A program made the translations under genes and the position numbers. A stretch of DNA of 64,000 nucleotides from positions 1,319,001 through 1,383,000 of the forward strand of contig NZ_CP087999.1 in assembly GCF_021044625.1 (NCBI RefSeq). The letters run 5' to 3'. Shown piece after piece: positions 25,994-35,850 of the stretch; the first letter of the stretch is position 1, and the number at the start of each line of letters is the position of its first letter. The stretch comes from Geomonas sp. RF6 (GTDB lineage: Bacteria > Desulfobacterota > Desulfuromonadia > Geobacterales > Geobacteraceae). The notes under the pieces are model-generated. The model did not search any database, was not told where the DNA came from, and saw only the letters and a program-made list of their open reading frames with translations.

Positions 25994-26715
25994 CGATGCG
26001 TCCTTGGCCGGCTGATTAAATACGGAATGGTAGCATCGATTTACACAAATTGAAACAGTATTTTAGGCGGTCGAGGATCGACTGTTGGATGGCTGGCACA
26101 GTGTCTCAGAAATGCCGCAAGGGTTGTAGAAAAACATCCTACATGTAGTTATAATTTTCCAACCAACTAACATAAGTCTAAGGCACAGGCAGTAGCAGTT
26201 TAACAGGGTATTATATTTCTTCATAGAAAAGAACCGATGGCTAATACTGTGGAGGAAGCTCGAGAAGCCTTTCATCAAGCGTTCTTCGGCAAAATAGATA
26301 CACCGCAAGGGGATCCCGCCGCCGTAGAGGGAGGGGGCCTGGGGGTGGGTGGAGCTGGATGGTAGCGGCCTGGCTCCGGCTGTAGATCCGGATGGCGCCC
26401 CCGTCCCCAACGGTGGCGCACCAGGTGTGCCGCGGCCGAGTTTTGCTTCTTCAGGAAGTCGTTCCACGACCGACAGATATTGTTGCAAGCGGCTGCGGTT
26501 CTGCAGAACGGGCGTCCCCCCGTTTGCGAAGGTTCTTCAGGGAATTTTGGGAGCCGGGGTCGTGTTCGCTCGAAGGACTAGGCGAGGCCCATGCGTCCCC
26601 CCCCTTTCAAGGGACAGGGTGGGGATGGCTGGAGGTTGCCGTAATCGCCCCCCCATCACCCTCCTGTCCTCCCCCTCGAAAGGGGAGGGCCGTCCTGCCG
26701 GCGGCTGAGATGCCG
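25994..26715. other. Long intergenic stretch with dispersed repeats, no supported gene
   Basis: About 720 bases between a kinase and a GNAT gene. 26150-26340 is A/T-richer without recognisable features. 26509-26555 carries GTCCCCCCGTTTGCGAAGG and AGGGAATTTTGGG, a near copy of 29273-29312. 26597-26632 (CCCCTTTCAAGGGACAGGGT) and its inverted partner 26650-26690 (CCTCGAAAGGGGAGGG) belong to the family seen at 14153. Open frames here (for example on the minus strand from 26488) have no ribosome site or homology and are not called. Confidence 0.6.
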
Positions 26716-27216
26716 CTACTGCGAGAAGGACTCGTGGTACTGCACCACGCCGTGTGGCAGCGGGCCGGAAAGCGGAAGAGCCTGGAAATATTCAGGCGGA
26801 ACGCCGGGCAAGACCAGTGACGGTTCCGCCCTGAACCCGAAGCGGCCGTAGTACTCCGGCTCCCCCAGCAAGACACACCCAGATGCTCGCAGCTCCCGCA
26901 GAGCTGCCAGCGCCTCCTCCATGAGGCGCGATCCAATGCCGCGTTGTTGAAACTCGGGCAGCACTGAGATCGGGCCCAGTCCGTACCACCCCGGCGTGCC
27001 GTCGGAAATCGAGACGGGGGACACCGCGACGTGCCCCACTACCTTCCCTTCATGCTCCGCGACCAGCGATACCGAAAGCATCCCTGCGTCCCGCAGCGCT
27101 TCCACGATGAATGCTTCCGTCCCGCTGCGGTATGGGGCTTCCAGGAATGCTGCCCGGGTGACGGCGGATATTTCGGCGGCATCTGCGGCTGATTCCCTTC
27201 TTATTTTCACATCCAT
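26716..27216 (-). CDS. GNAT-family N-acetyltransferase (YhbS-like)
   Basis: A 166-residue acetyltransferase. The acetyl-CoA loop is LPEFQQRGIGSRLMEEAL; the C-terminal VLLGEPEYYGRFGF motif is typical of the YhbS branch. The substrate is unknown. Start ATG 27216 follows GAGGAGAG; an ATG 21 bases upstream lacks a site. Single gene, divergent from the lipid kinase. Confidence 0.88.
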   Translation of the reverse strand: MDVKIRRESAADAAEISAVTRAAFLEAPYRSGTEAFIVEALRDAGMLSVSLVAEHEGKVVGHVAVSPVSISDGTPGWYGLGPISVLPEFQQRGIGSRLMEEALAALRELRASGCVLLGEPEYYGRFGFRAEPSLVLPGVPPEYFQALPLSGPLPHGVVQYHESFSQ

Positions 27217-27351
27217 CTCTCCTCCTCTTTGATACACAATCCTGAAGTACGCGCACTCCCTATCCCGCTATAATTGACATAGAATGACGAGCGATAGTAC
27301 TGCCTTATGCGGCCGAGTACAAGCGGCAACACTTACGGAAGGAATACTGAA

Positions 27352-28338
27352 GTGCCTCTACCTGAAAGAGATTCTGCACCGACTTCCCCCCCTATTTTTA
27401 TCGTTATGAACGCCGGCTCTGGAAAAGAGGATGTAAAAACCAGAGAAGCTACCATCCGGCAGGTACTAAGCGACGCAAAAAGGGAGCACCGGCTGTGGCC
27501 TGTCCGCAATGCCGAGCAGCTTTCCGTTGCGGCCCGGGAGGCGGTGGCGCTGGCCCGGGAACGATCCGGCATCGTGGTCGCCGCAGGGGGGGACGGGACG
27601 ATCAACAGCGTGGTGCAGGCGGTGCTCGGAAGCGGCAGGCCGTTCGGCGTTCTCCCGCAAGGTACCTTCAACTACTTCAGCCGCACCCATGGCATCCCGC
27701 TGGACACCGCGGAGGCCACGGCAGCGCTGCTGGACGGCGTGGTCCGACCGGTGCAGGTCGGCCTCGTAAATGGCCGCGCCTTCCTGGTCAATGCGAGCGT
27801 GGGCCTCTACCCGCGCCTTCTGGAGAACCGCGAGGCGCACAAGCGCCAGTTCGGGCGCACCCGCCTTGTGGCACTCTTCTCCGCGCTGATGACGGTCCTG
27901 CGCCCCCCGCGCCAGATGGCCCTCACCCTTGAAGAAGGAGGAGAAAAGCGGGTGGTGACTACTCCGACCCTGGTAGTGGATAACAACGCCCTCCAGCTCG
28001 AGCAGGTCGGCCTCCCGGAGGCGCACGCGGTAAAGAGGGGGGAACTTGCAGCGGTAACGGTGCAGGCACGCGGGGTCTTCGAGATGCTGGTCCTCCTCGG
28101 TTACGCAGCGCTGGGGAAGCTCGCGAAGGCGGAGAAGGTGCTCAGTTTCCCGTTCGAGACCCTGACTGTGAAGCCCCTGAGACGCCGGCGCATAAAGGTG
28201 GCAACGGACGGGGAGATCGTATGGCTTGCACCCCCCCTCGTATTTACCGTGGCCCCTGACCCCTTGCTCCTGGTGCTTCCGGCACCCAAAGAGGCGCCCG
28301 CCTCCTCCGCAGCTCCTGCCCTGGCGGTTACCGCATGA
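27352..28338 (+). CDS. Diacylglycerol kinase-family lipid kinase
   Basis: A DagK/YegS-type lipid kinase. The nucleotide signature VAAGGDGTINSVV and PQGTFNYFSRTHGIP are characteristic; the C-terminal beta-domain ends near VKVATDGE-like KVATDGEIVW. GTG 27352 has GGAAGGAA at 27338-27345, so it is preferred over ATG 27307, which has no site. A TATAAT at 27269-27274 may be part of its promoter. Its stop overlaps the metallophosphoesterase start, suggesting a joint role in lipid or phosphate metabolism. The alanine-rich tail is variable. Confidence 0.88.
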   Translation: MPLPERDSAPTSPPIFIVMNAGSGKEDVKTREATIRQVLSDAKREHRLWPVRNAEQLSVAAREAVALARERSGIVVAAGGDGTINSVVQAVLGSGRPFGVLPQGTFNYFSRTHGIPLDTAEATAALLDGVVRPVQVGLVNGRAFLVNASVGLYPRLLENREAHKRQFGRTRLVALFSALMTVLRPPRQMALTLEEGGEKRVVTTPTLVVDNNALQLEQVGLPEAHAVKRGELAAVTVQARGVFEMLVLLGYAALGKLAKAEKVLSFPFETLTVKPLRRRRIKVATDGEIVWLAPPLVFTVAPDPLLLVLPAPKEAPASSAAPALAVTA

Positions 28339-29156
28339 GCACCGTCCTGCACCTCTCCGACCCCCACTTCGGCACCGACCAGTCTCCTGTGGAGGAGGCG
28401 CTTCTGCAACTGGCCGGGACGCAGCAACCTGACCTGCTGATCCTTTCGGGCGATGTCACCCAGCGCGCAAGGCGCCATCAGTTCGACCGGGCCGCCGCCT
28501 TCCTGCAGCGGCTCGGCATTGCAAACACCATCGTACTGCCGGGAAACCACGACATCCCCCTTTTCAACGTCTTCGCCCGGGCCTTTACGCCATACGGAAA
28601 CTATATGCGGGCGTTTGACGATCTTGAGCCGGAGTACGAATCGGAGGACCTTCTCGCGGTCGGAGTGAACACTACCCGCCCCGGCCGCCACACCGTCGGC
28701 ACCATTTCGCCGAAGCAGATCGACCGCATCAGCAGGCGGCTTCGGCACGCCGCACCAGAACAGCTGCGCATCGTGGTCACGCACCAGCCGGTGCACGTAA
28801 TCCGCCCGAGCGACGAGAAGAATATCCTGCGAGGCCATCTCGATGCGGTGCAGGCGTGGGCCTCTGCGGGGGCCGACCTCATTCTCGGTGGACACATCCA
28901 TCTCCCGTACGTGCGTCCTTTGAAAGAAATACTCCCAGACCTGCCGCGCCCGCTCTGGGCCGTCCAGGCGGGCACCTCCCTTTCCTGGCGGATCCGCAGC
29001 TCAATACCGAACTCCGTCAACATCATCCGCTATCTCGCCTCCGATACCCCGCGGCACTGCGTGGTGGATCGTTGGGATTACGACCACGAAAGAGGAAGCT
29101 TTGCTCGGACGGATCAGCACGTTCTCCATCTCGGCGATACGTTCACTGCCAGATGA
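28335..29156 (+). CDS. Calcineurin-like metallophosphoesterase
   Basis: A 273-residue two-metal phosphoesterase with the complete motif set: LSDPHFG, LSGDVTQRA, LPGNHDIP, VVTHQP and GGHIHLP. This resembles the CpdA/Icc branch, but the substrate could be a nucleotide, lipid head group or diphosphate. Its ATG overlaps the lipid kinase stop by 4 bases. YegS-like kinase plus phosphoesterase pairs are a recurring arrangement, which hints at lipid phosphate turnover (inference). Confidence 0.9.
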   Translation: MSTVLHLSDPHFGTDQSPVEEALLQLAGTQQPDLLILSGDVTQRARRHQFDRAAAFLQRLGIANTIVLPGNHDIPLFNVFARAFTPYGNYMRAFDDLEPEYESEDLLAVGVNTTRPGRHTVGTISPKQIDRISRRLRHAAPEQLRIVVTHQPVHVIRPSDEKNILRGHLDAVQAWASAGADLILGGHIHLPYVRPLKEILPDLPRPLWAVQAGTSLSWRIRSSIPNSVNIIRYLASDTPRHCVVDRWDYDHERGSFARTDQHVLHLGDTFTAR

Positions 29157-29500
29157 GGTGGAAAGAGCTGGGAGATGACAACATCCCTCGCAGAACGCGT
29201 ATAAAAGAAGGTTCTTCTGGGAATTCCGGGGGACCGTGGGTCCATTGCCACGAAGCACTGCAGAAGGCCCAACGTTCCCCCCTTTGCGAAGGGTCTTCCG
29301 GGAATTCTGGGGAACGCGCTACAAAGAATCCGGGTGCCCCCACGCTGGAGCGTAGGCATCTTGCCTGCGATGGCGGCGCAGCCGCCACAGACCGCGCGGC
29401 TGGCGCCGCGGTACAGGCTGGGAAGCCTGTGCTCCAGCGCGGCGCCACTAGTGTCCCCTCACGTCAACGGAAGCGACCGGGCTGAATTCCCGGAATTCCT
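29157..29500. repeat. Intergenic repeat cluster
   Basis: No gene is seen. 29213-29235 (TTCTGGGAATTCCGGGGGAC) and 29273-29315 (TTCCCCCCTTTGCGAAGGG, then CCGGGAATTCTGGGG) are copies of the element at 26509-26555. 29343-29439 is an imperfect 97-base palindrome bounded by CGCTGGAGC and GCTCCAGCG, with TAGGCATCTTGCCTGC in the left arm and ACAGGCTGGGAAGCCTGT in the right. Confidence 0.65.
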
Positions 29501-29511
29501 CGGATGAGCCT

Positions 29512-29550
29512 AAAAGAAGGGCCTTGCGAACAAACCACAAGGCCCTGTCT
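29512..29550. terminator. Bidirectional terminator between convergent genes
   Basis: AGGGCCTTGCG and CAAGGCCCT form a stem around ACAAACCA, with A-rich sequence on the left and T-containing sequence on the right. It separates the phosphoesterase from the convergent DUF2950 gene. Confidence 0.6.
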
Positions 29551-29595
29551 ATCTGGATCCATTACCTTCTTGTCGGACTCCCTACCCGCTAGCTG

Positions 29596-30618
29596 CTACC
29601 TCCCCTCAGCCGAGCCCGCCTGCGGGAGAGCCAGGTCTGAAACGGTGGGCAGAGACTCGCCGTCCCCCCCTACTTCTGACCAGCTCTTGTCGGGATCGAA
29701 AAGCTGCATCCCGGGTGCCACCTTCGGCGTATCCTGCCCCAGATCCTTCTGGTACACTACGCCGTCCTGGTTGACGATGAAGGTCATGATGCCGGACGCT
29801 CCATACCGCGCGGGGTATGCCACCATGCCAAATCCCCGCACCATGCGACCGTTGACCACATAGTCGAACGCCCCGCCCGGCGCGTTCCTCCCCTGCCCCT
29901 TCAGTATCCTGAAGTAGTAGCCATGGAAAGGTACCGGCCACTTCCCCTCAGGCTTCATGTACCCTTCGCGGGCCGCCTGAGCTACCAGGGGACCCAGGGG
30001 GCTCTCCTCTTCCCCTTCCTTCGCCTCCCAGTACAGACCGTCCTTCTTTCCTGGCGTGCTGAGGAGCTGCTGGGCATACTCCGATGGCCGACCCGGCGCG
30101 TGCGCGCGCGCCGAATACTCGCGCTGCGCCTCGACGTAGGCATCCAGGATCTCGATGGCCTCCAGCTCGTTCTTTCCCATTCGCCGGTTGAGGATCTCCT
30201 TTCTACCCGCGTTGGTGTCGAAGATCCAGGACTCCCCTTGCTTCACGACCGGTATCGGCAACGGATAGTCCTGTGCCCCGACCAGGAGAACCGCCTTGTT
30301 CCCCTGCACCATGTCCAGGTGGTTTTTCGCCTCATAGAGCTTCACCAGCTCCGCCCGGCCGGCGCGATCAGCGACCACATCTCCCGATGATATGAGACTC
30401 TCGGAGCCGGGGCCGAGGATCTCGGCGAGCCTGGCCTCGTCGCTATTTTTCAGAGCCGCAAAGAGGGCTTGCGCCGCCTCCTCGGGTGAGGAAAAGGAAA
30501 CCTGCCGGCTTACCTCATTGGCAGCATCGACCATCCCCTGGAACGCAAGGACCAGGACCGCGGCGAGTACAAAGTGGAGGAGGTGGAACGCCCTTCCTGT
30601 GGCACATGTCCTTTTCAT
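29596..30618 (-). CDS. DUF2950 family exported protein
   Basis: A 340-residue exported protein with signal peptide (residues 1-33, LVLAFQGMVDA-A). The body matches the DUF2950 pattern: FSSPEEAAQALFAALKNSD, SWIFDTNAGRKEILNRRMG, PFHGYYFRILKGQG and GFGMVAYPARYGASG. The function of the family is not known; members are often envelope proteins of soil bacteria. The start at 30618 follows GAGAGGGAAACG; upstream codons of the open frame are not family-like. Confidence 0.85.
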   Translation of the reverse strand: MKRTCATGRAFHLLHFVLAAVLVLAFQGMVDAANEVSRQVSFSSPEEAAQALFAALKNSDEARLAEILGPGSESLISSGDVVADRAGRAELVKLYEAKNHLDMVQGNKAVLLVGAQDYPLPIPVVKQGESWIFDTNAGRKEILNRRMGKNELEAIEILDAYVEAQREYSARAHAPGRPSEYAQQLLSTPGKKDGLYWEAKEGEEESPLGPLVAQAAREGYMKPEGKWPVPFHGYYFRILKGQGRNAPGGAFDYVVNGRMVRGFGMVAYPARYGASGIMTFIVNQDGVVYQKDLGQDTPKVAPGMQLFDPDKSWSEVGGDGESLPTVSDLALPQAGSAEGR

Positions 30619-31178
30619 CGTTTCCCTCTCTTTCTCTTCGTGCTTTTTTCCAACTATCCGATCCATCAGCAGTATCTGCGCCGCCCACGGCAAGAAGATA
30701 CCGACCGTAAAAGCCTCGCCCGGCGCTCCGGCTCGACTGCCCCAAAACCCTTGCCACCCCTTTACGATCAATGTTATCACACGGGGCTTCAGCCAAGAGA
30801 TTAGGCGCCTGGAGTGTTCATGCAGTGGTGGAAAGAGAGAGACAGCCGTGATGAAGGTGAGCCTGCCGCCGCCACTTTCCGTCGGCGACTCCGTTGCGGA
30901 TAATTACCAGCTGCCCCGCCCGATTATGACGGGCACCCATCGTTGGAGACGGTTCGCCTGATGGATCCGGCGAAATCGACATCAAGTAGAGGAGGCAAAA
31001 GTGTGCGCTGCGACCCATAAGAAGGAAAAGCAGTTGAATGTGCGACGTTTCGTCCGGTAAACTGGCCGCGCTGCAAAGTAACCGTGCGCTGAGGAGTCGG
31101 GAAGGCGGAGCATCGAGAACCTTCCGACCGTCGCGGGTTCTTCTGCTACCACACATTCTTTACACAATACGGATTTCC
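30619..31178. other. Intergenic region between divergent genes
   Basis: About 560 bases. Open frames here carry no ribosome site or homology. GAGGAGGC near 30991 could be a ribosome site for a short peptide but no convincing frame follows. A promoter for the hybrid kinase must lie here; none could be assigned with confidence. Confidence 0.4.
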
Positions 31179-33548
31179 ATGCCTGGACAAAGACAAACCT
31201 GCCCCGACAACGCGCAAGCAACTCTCCTTGCACGCATAGAAGAACTCGAAGCCGAGCTCGATGCGGTGAAAGAGGCGCACGCAGCGGACCGGCGCGCCCT
31301 CGCAGCGATGCGGGAAACAAAAAGGCGCTACCTTGCCATCATCAATTCCTTCGATGGTCAAATCTACATCTGCTCGCACGATTATCGCATCGAGTTCATG
31401 AACGAGCAGATGGTGCAAAGGACAGGTCGCAACGCCACGGGGGAGTTCTGCTACGAGGTGCTGCACCACCTCCCGGACGTCTGCCCCTGGTGCGTGAAGG
31501 ATCGTGTCTCCCGCGGGGAAACGGTGCGCTGGGAAGTGCAAAGCCCGAAGGATGGCCGCTGGTACTACGTGGTGAACACGCCGCTCTACAAGGACGACGG
31601 GACGGTGTCGAAGCACGCAATGATCCAGGACATCACGGAACGTAAAGTTGCGGAGGAGAGAAGACGCGAGTCGGAGGAGAAGTACCGCGGCATATTCGAA
31701 AACGCCCCGGTGGGGATCTACCAGACGACCGTGCAGGGGGAGATCCTAGGTGTAAACCCGATGCTGGCGCGACTCTTCGGCTACGCCAGCGCCGACGAGA
31801 TGCTCGCCGAGAAGGATTCCACCGCGCCGTCGTACTTCGCCGATCCGGAGGTCCGGGAGGCGATAGTCTCCGCCGCGCTCGCCTCCCACGGATTCGTCAG
31901 TACCGAGGTCATCTATCGCCGCCGCGACGGCTCCACCTTCTGCGGCACCCTCACCATGATGGCGCTCCGTGACAAAACAGGCGAGATCTCCTTCCTTGAG
32001 GGGTTCATCGAGGACGTCACCCTGCGTAAGAAGGCGGAAGAGGAGCTGCGCAAGCTCTCGGAAGCGGTGAAGCAGAGTCCGGTGAGCATTACCATCACCG
32101 ATGCAGACGGTGCCGTCGAGTTTGTTAACCCCATGTTCACGAGGGTGTCGGGATACCTTCCTGAGGACGTCGTGGGGAAAGCCGCCCGCATTCTCGGCCG
32201 CTCCGTTGCGCCGGAACCGTATGCCGAGGAAATGTGGTCCGCGCTTCGGGACGGAAAGGTCTGGGAGGGGGAGGTCCATTGCAGGAAAAAGGGGGGGGAA
32301 CCGCTCTGGGAGCACGTCACCGTCTCGCCGATCCGCGACACCCGCGGAGGGGTGACCCACTTCGTCGCACTGGAACAGGACATCACCGAGCAAAAGCGCA
32401 TCAAGGAACAGCTCCTCCAGGCGCAAAAGATGGAAGCGGTCGGACAGCTCGCAGGCGGGGTTGCCCACGACTTCAACAACATCCTTACAGCCATCATCGG
32501 CTTTGCCAGCATCATGCAGCTGCGCATGCCCCTAACCGACCCGCTGCAGAGCAACGTGGAGCAGATCCTTGCCGCAGCCGGGCGCGCCGCGACGCTCACC
32601 CGGAGCCTCCTCACCTTCAGCAGGACGCACAACGTAAACCTTCGGCCTGCGAACCTGAACGACGCGCTTTCCGACCTCGGACGGTTCCTGAAGCGCATCA
32701 TCAGCGAGGAGATCAGCTTCAGGACGATCTTTGGGGACGACATCCCCACGGTGTACGCGGACGTAACCCAGATACAGCAGGTGGTCATCAACCTCGCCAC
32801 CAACGCCAGGGACGAGATGCCGAAGGGGGGGGTCCTGACCCTAGAGACCGGATCCCGCGACATCGACGAGGATTTCGTCTCCTGCCACGGACTCGGCACC
32901 CCCGGAAGCTATGCGGTGATAACGGTCTCCGATACCGGCAGGGGGATGGACGAGGAGATCAGGAAGAGGATCTTCGAGCCGTTCTTCACCACGAAAGGGG
33001 TGGGGAAAGGGACCGGTCTCGGGCTCTCCATCGTCTACGGCATCGTGAAGCAGCACAGCGGCTTCATCATCGTCAGCAGCACGCCCGGCAACGGCGCATC
33101 CTTTGAGGTATTCCTACCCGCCGCAGAGAACTGCGTCTGCACCGAGCAGGAGTCCGCTGGGGACGAAGCCGCGGCAGGGGGGAGAGAGACGATCCTTCTG
33201 GCTGAGGACGATGCAGCCGTCCGTCAGCTCATGAGTAGCATCCTTACCAGCTACGGGTACCGCGTCATCGTGGCGCAAGACGGCAGCGAGGCGGTACGTG
33301 CCTTCGAGGAGCACGGCGACGAGGTGCAGCTCCTCCTTTTCGACATGATCATGCCGCAGATGAACGGCAAGGAAGCCTGCGAACAGATCCGCCGGATGCG
33401 CCACGGCGTGCCGGTCCTCTATTTGAGCGGCTACACCATGGATTACATCCGCGACCGGGGGGACTTGGCGGACGGCGCCGAACTGTTGATGAAGCCTGTC
33501 GAGCCCCGCGAGCTCCTCAAGAAGGTGCGTGGCATGCTCGAACGGTAG
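31179..33548 (+). CDS. Hybrid sensor kinase: three PAS domains, kinase, receiver
   Basis: A 789-residue cytosolic hybrid kinase. A coiled-coil N-terminus (about 8-45) leads to PAS 1 (about 45-155), which contains VCPWC; PAS 2 (about 160-285) and PAS 3 (about 290-410); the phospho-acceptor histidine in [12 protein letters not shown]; ATPase domain with GRGMDEE and [12 protein letters not shown]-terminal receiver with [13 protein letters not shown]. The start at ATG 31179 is chosen because the reading frame above it is not family-like; no strong ribosome site is seen. The CxxC in PAS 1 may bind metal or sense redox state. Confidence 0.87.
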   Translation: MPGQRQTCPDNAQATLLARIEELEAELDAVKEAHAADRRALAAMRETKRRYLAIINSFDGQIYICSHDYRIEFMNEQMVQRTGRNATGEFCYEVLHHLPDVCPWCVKDRVSRGETVRWEVQSPKDGRWYYVVNTPLYKDDGTVSKHAMIQDITERKVAEERRRESEEKYRGIFENAPVGIYQTTVQGEILGVNPMLARLFGYASADEMLAEKDSTAPSYFADPEVREAIVSAALASHGFVSTEVIYRRRDGSTFCGTLTMMALRDKTGEISFLEGFIEDVTLRKKAEEELRKLSEAVKQSPVSITITDADGAVEFVNPMFTRVSGYLPEDVVGKAARILGRSVAPEPYAEEMWSALRDGKVWEGEVHCRKKGGEPLWEHVTVSPIRDTRGGVTHFVALEQDITEQKRIKEQLLQAQKMEAVGQLAGGVAHDFNNILTAIIGFASIMQLRMPLTDPLQSNVEQILAAAGRAATLTRSLLTFSRTHNVNLRPANLNDALSDLGRFLKRIISEEISFRTIFGDDIPTVYADVTQIQQVVINLATNARDEMPKGGVLTLETGSRDIDEDFVSCHGLGTPGSYAVITVSDTGRGMDEEIRKRIFEPFFTTKGVGKGTGLGLSIVYGIVKQHSGFIIVSSTPGNGASFEVFLPAAENCVCTEQESAGDEAAAGGRETILLAEDDAAVRQLMSSILTSYGYRVIVAQDGSEAVRAFEEHGDEVQLLLFDMIMPQMNGKEACEQIRRMRHGVPVLYLSGYTMDYIRDRGDLADGAELLMKPVEPRELLKKVRGMLER

Positions 33549-33681
33549 AGCCCCCTTTTTCATCTCCCACCGCGCTTTTTCCCCGGTAAAAACAGGTATT
33601 TTTACCTGCGGCTCCTTTACCGCACCGCGATACTATGGTATTCCCTTTTCCCAAAGCGGTGCCGGAACGGGAGATTAGCCG

Positions 33682-34341
33682 ATGAAGCAGCTTGATGCCA
33701 TGGTGCTGGGGCGGTTCGACGAGCTTGCCGAGAAGGGGAATGCCGTGCGCGCCACCCTGCAGGTCACCGACATCGCCGCCTCGGTGGACTGCAAGAAGTT
33801 TCAGGAGTGGGCGACCTCCTCGCTGAACCTGCTGCAGCGGGTCTTCGGGGAGAACAGCGTGCACTACCGCAACTTCTTCGGGATCTACTCCAAGATCATC
33901 AACATCGCCTACCAGGAGAGCTTCGACAACTGCAGGGCGATAATGCAGGCGGCACGGGAGGATTACGAGGCAGGATACAAGTTTGAGCTGCAAGGTTTTC
34001 TCGGCTACGCAGTCCTCGAGTACCTCTCCAAGAGAAGCCGCGAGTTCATGCGCCGCGGCGAGAAGGAAACGGCGTGCGTGCTCGCGGGGGTCCTCCTGGA
34101 AAGCGCGCTGAAGGAGTTGTGTGCCAGGAACCGGCTTCCGGAACAGAGCGTGGCGCAGATGAATGAGACGCTGCACAGGAAAGGGATCTATCAGGTGGGG
34201 ATGCGCCAGCGGATCACGGATTGGTGCTGCATCTGGGACGACATGCTCCGCTGCTACGGCGACAAGTACCGCATGATCGATATCGAGGAGATGCTGCGGG
34301 GAGTGGAACGATTCATAGACAGGGAGCTTTACCGCACCTGA
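33682..34341 (+). CDS. DUF4145/HEPN-like helical protein with degenerate active site
   Basis: A 219-residue helical protein of unknown role. The C-terminal part, ACVLAGVLLESALKELCARN followed by a terminal MLRGVERFIDREL, resembles the DUF4145 branch of HEPN-fold proteins. In those relatives the segment between has an RNxAAH-type motif; here it reads CIWDDMLRCYGDK, so the RNase residues appear lost. It follows the kinase by 133 bases on the same strand. It may be a scaffold or antitoxin-like remnant; the fold assignment is by eye. Confidence 0.5.
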   Translation: MKQLDAMVLGRFDELAEKGNAVRATLQVTDIAASVDCKKFQEWATSSLNLLQRVFGENSVHYRNFFGIYSKIINIAYQESFDNCRAIMQAAREDYEAGYKFELQGFLGYAVLEYLSKRSREFMRRGEKETACVLAGVLLESALKELCARNRLPEQSVAQMNETLHRKGIYQVGMRQRITDWCCIWDDMLRCYGDKYRMIDIEEMLRGVERFIDRELYRT

Positions 34342-34405
34342 ATCTGGTTACGGTGGTAAATCGAAAGGGGGAGCCATAGGTAGCCCCCCCTTCCGTTCCC
34401 GCCTT

Positions 34406-34437
34406 AGGAGGCGCCGCGTGACCGCGGCGCCTCTTTT
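34406..34437. terminator. Terminator between convergent genes
   Basis: GAGGCGCCGCG / CGCGGCGCCTC with a TGAC loop, followed by TTTT. It closes the HEPN-like gene and lies just past the end of the convergent OmpA gene. Confidence 0.88.
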
Positions 34438-34449
34438 CGTTTGCAGAAG

Positions 34450-35850
34450 CTACTTCTTGATCACGCAATCGACGACGGCGTTGATCCTTCTGTTTTTCTG
34501 CCGCCCTTCCGCGGTGTTGTTGTAGGCGACGCGGCGGCTGGAACCGTACCCCTTGGCGGAGAGGCGGCTGCGGTCGATGCCGCACTTCTCTACCAGGTAA
34601 TTGACCACCGCCTCGGCGCGCTGCTGCGAGAGCTTCATGTTCCCTTCGTAGCTCCCCGTGTTGTCGGTATGCCCCTCGATTACCGCGGTGGTCGTGGGGT
34701 AGGTATTCATGTACTCGCCGAGCTTGTCGACATCGCCGGTGCAGTCCGGCTTGATGTCCGCCTTGCCGGTATCGAACTCGAGGTCGAGCGTCATGCACAG
34801 GCGCTGCGGAGGAGGAGCCTGTTTCACGTCGAAGGCGCAGTCGATGATCGCCTCGATGCGGCGGTTCTGCTGGCGCCCCTGCTCGGTCGCGTTGTCGGCG
34901 ATCGGGCGGGTAAGCCCGTAACCGCGGGCGCTAAGGCGCGACCCGTCGATGCCGAACTTGTCGCAGAGGTAGTCCACCACCGCCTGGGCCCGGCGCTGCG
35001 AGAGATCCATGTTGTATTCCGCATTGCCCACGTTGTCGGTATGCCCCTCGATTACCGCGGTCGTGGTCGGGTACTTCTTCATGAACTCTCCGACCTTCGC
35101 AATCTCGTTGTGGTATTCGGGGCGGATCAGGGCCTGGTCGATATCAAACTCGATGTGCAGCGTCATGCAGTACTTGTAATGTCCCGGCGACGGTTCGGCG
35201 GCGGGGACCGGCGCCAGCGGGGCTTCCTTCCCGGGGGCAGGGGCCGCGGGGGCCGGTGCGGGAGTGGCTGCTGCAGGGAGTGCTGCCGGTTTCGCTCCGC
35301 CGAAGAGGAAATCGAGCCCGAGCAGGTATTCGAGGTTGTGGTAGGTCTTGTTGTCGTCCATCACGATGTGGCGGAGGTCCGTCCTTACCGCCATGTTGTC
35401 GGCAAAGAAGTACTTCATGCCGAGGCCGTAGTTGAAGGCGGGTCTGTGGCGGGTTCCTGCGGGCTCGGGATAGTCGCGGGTTATCTCGCTGAAACCGGCG
35501 GCAAGGTACGGAACGAACGGCCCCTCCGGCATGAAGTGATAGAGGAAGTCGAGGCCGTACTTGTAGACGCTGACGTCCTCACCCGGGGAGACCCCGTAGG
35601 GGCTTGTGTTGGTATTCTGGTGTGTGCGGATGTAGTCGAACGCGAGTTCCGCTCCGAAGTTGCTGGTGAAGTTGTAGCCGAAGCGGATTCCGTACGCCGG
35701 CCTCGTCGTCAGGTGCTCGGCCCCCATGAAGGTGTACCCCCCGACCACCGGGGTGACGGAGAAACTCTCGGCATTGACCCCGGCGCTGGCAAGATTTGGC
35801 ACTGTCAGGAACAGGGCTGGAACAAGGATTAGTAGCAGATACCTTTTCAT
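34450..35850 (-). CDS. Outer membrane protein with beta-barrel and two OmpA domains
   Basis: A 466-residue outer membrane protein: signal peptide 1-23 (LASA-G), an eight-strand-like barrel about 28-180 (TPVVGGYTFMGAEHLTTRPA start), an Ala/Pro linker about 190-220, then two OmpA-C peptidoglycan-binding domains in tandem (about 228-340 and 350-462). Each repeats IEGHTDN, NMxLSQxRAxAVVxYL and QNRRI / KNRRI. The two copies share long stretches, including ATYPTTTAVIEGHTDN-like text, so a recent internal duplication is likely. Most OmpA proteins have one such domain. It would tether the outer membrane to peptidoglycan at two points. Confidence 0.92.
   Translation of the reverse strand: MKRYLLLILVPALFLTVPNLASAGVNAESFSVTPVVGGYTFMGAEHLTTRPAYGIRFGYNFTSNFGAELAFDYIRTHQNTNTSPYGVSPGEDVSVYKYGLDFLYHFMPEGPFVPYLAAGFSEITRDYPEPAGTRHRPAFNYGLGMKYFFADNMAVRTDLRHIVMDDNKTYHNLEYLLGLDFLFGGAKPAALPAAATPAPAPAAPAPGKEAPLAPVPAAEPSPGHYKYCMTLHIEFDIDQALIRPEYHNEIAKVGEFMKKYPTTTAVIEGHTDNVGNAEYNMDLSQRRAQAVVDYLCDKFGIDGSRLSARGYGLTRPIADNATEQGRQQNRRIEAIIDCAFDVKQAPPPQRLCMTLDLEFDTGKADIKPDCTGDVDKLGEYMNTYPTTTAVIEGHTDNTGSYEGNMKLSQQRAEAVVNYLVEKCGIDRSRLSAKGYGSSRRVAYNNTAEGRQKNRRINAVVDCVIKK

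Noticed and set aside
26063-26488. A 141-codon minus-strand frame in the intergenic repeats
   Set aside because: No ribosome site, overlaps dispersed repeats, low-complexity product.
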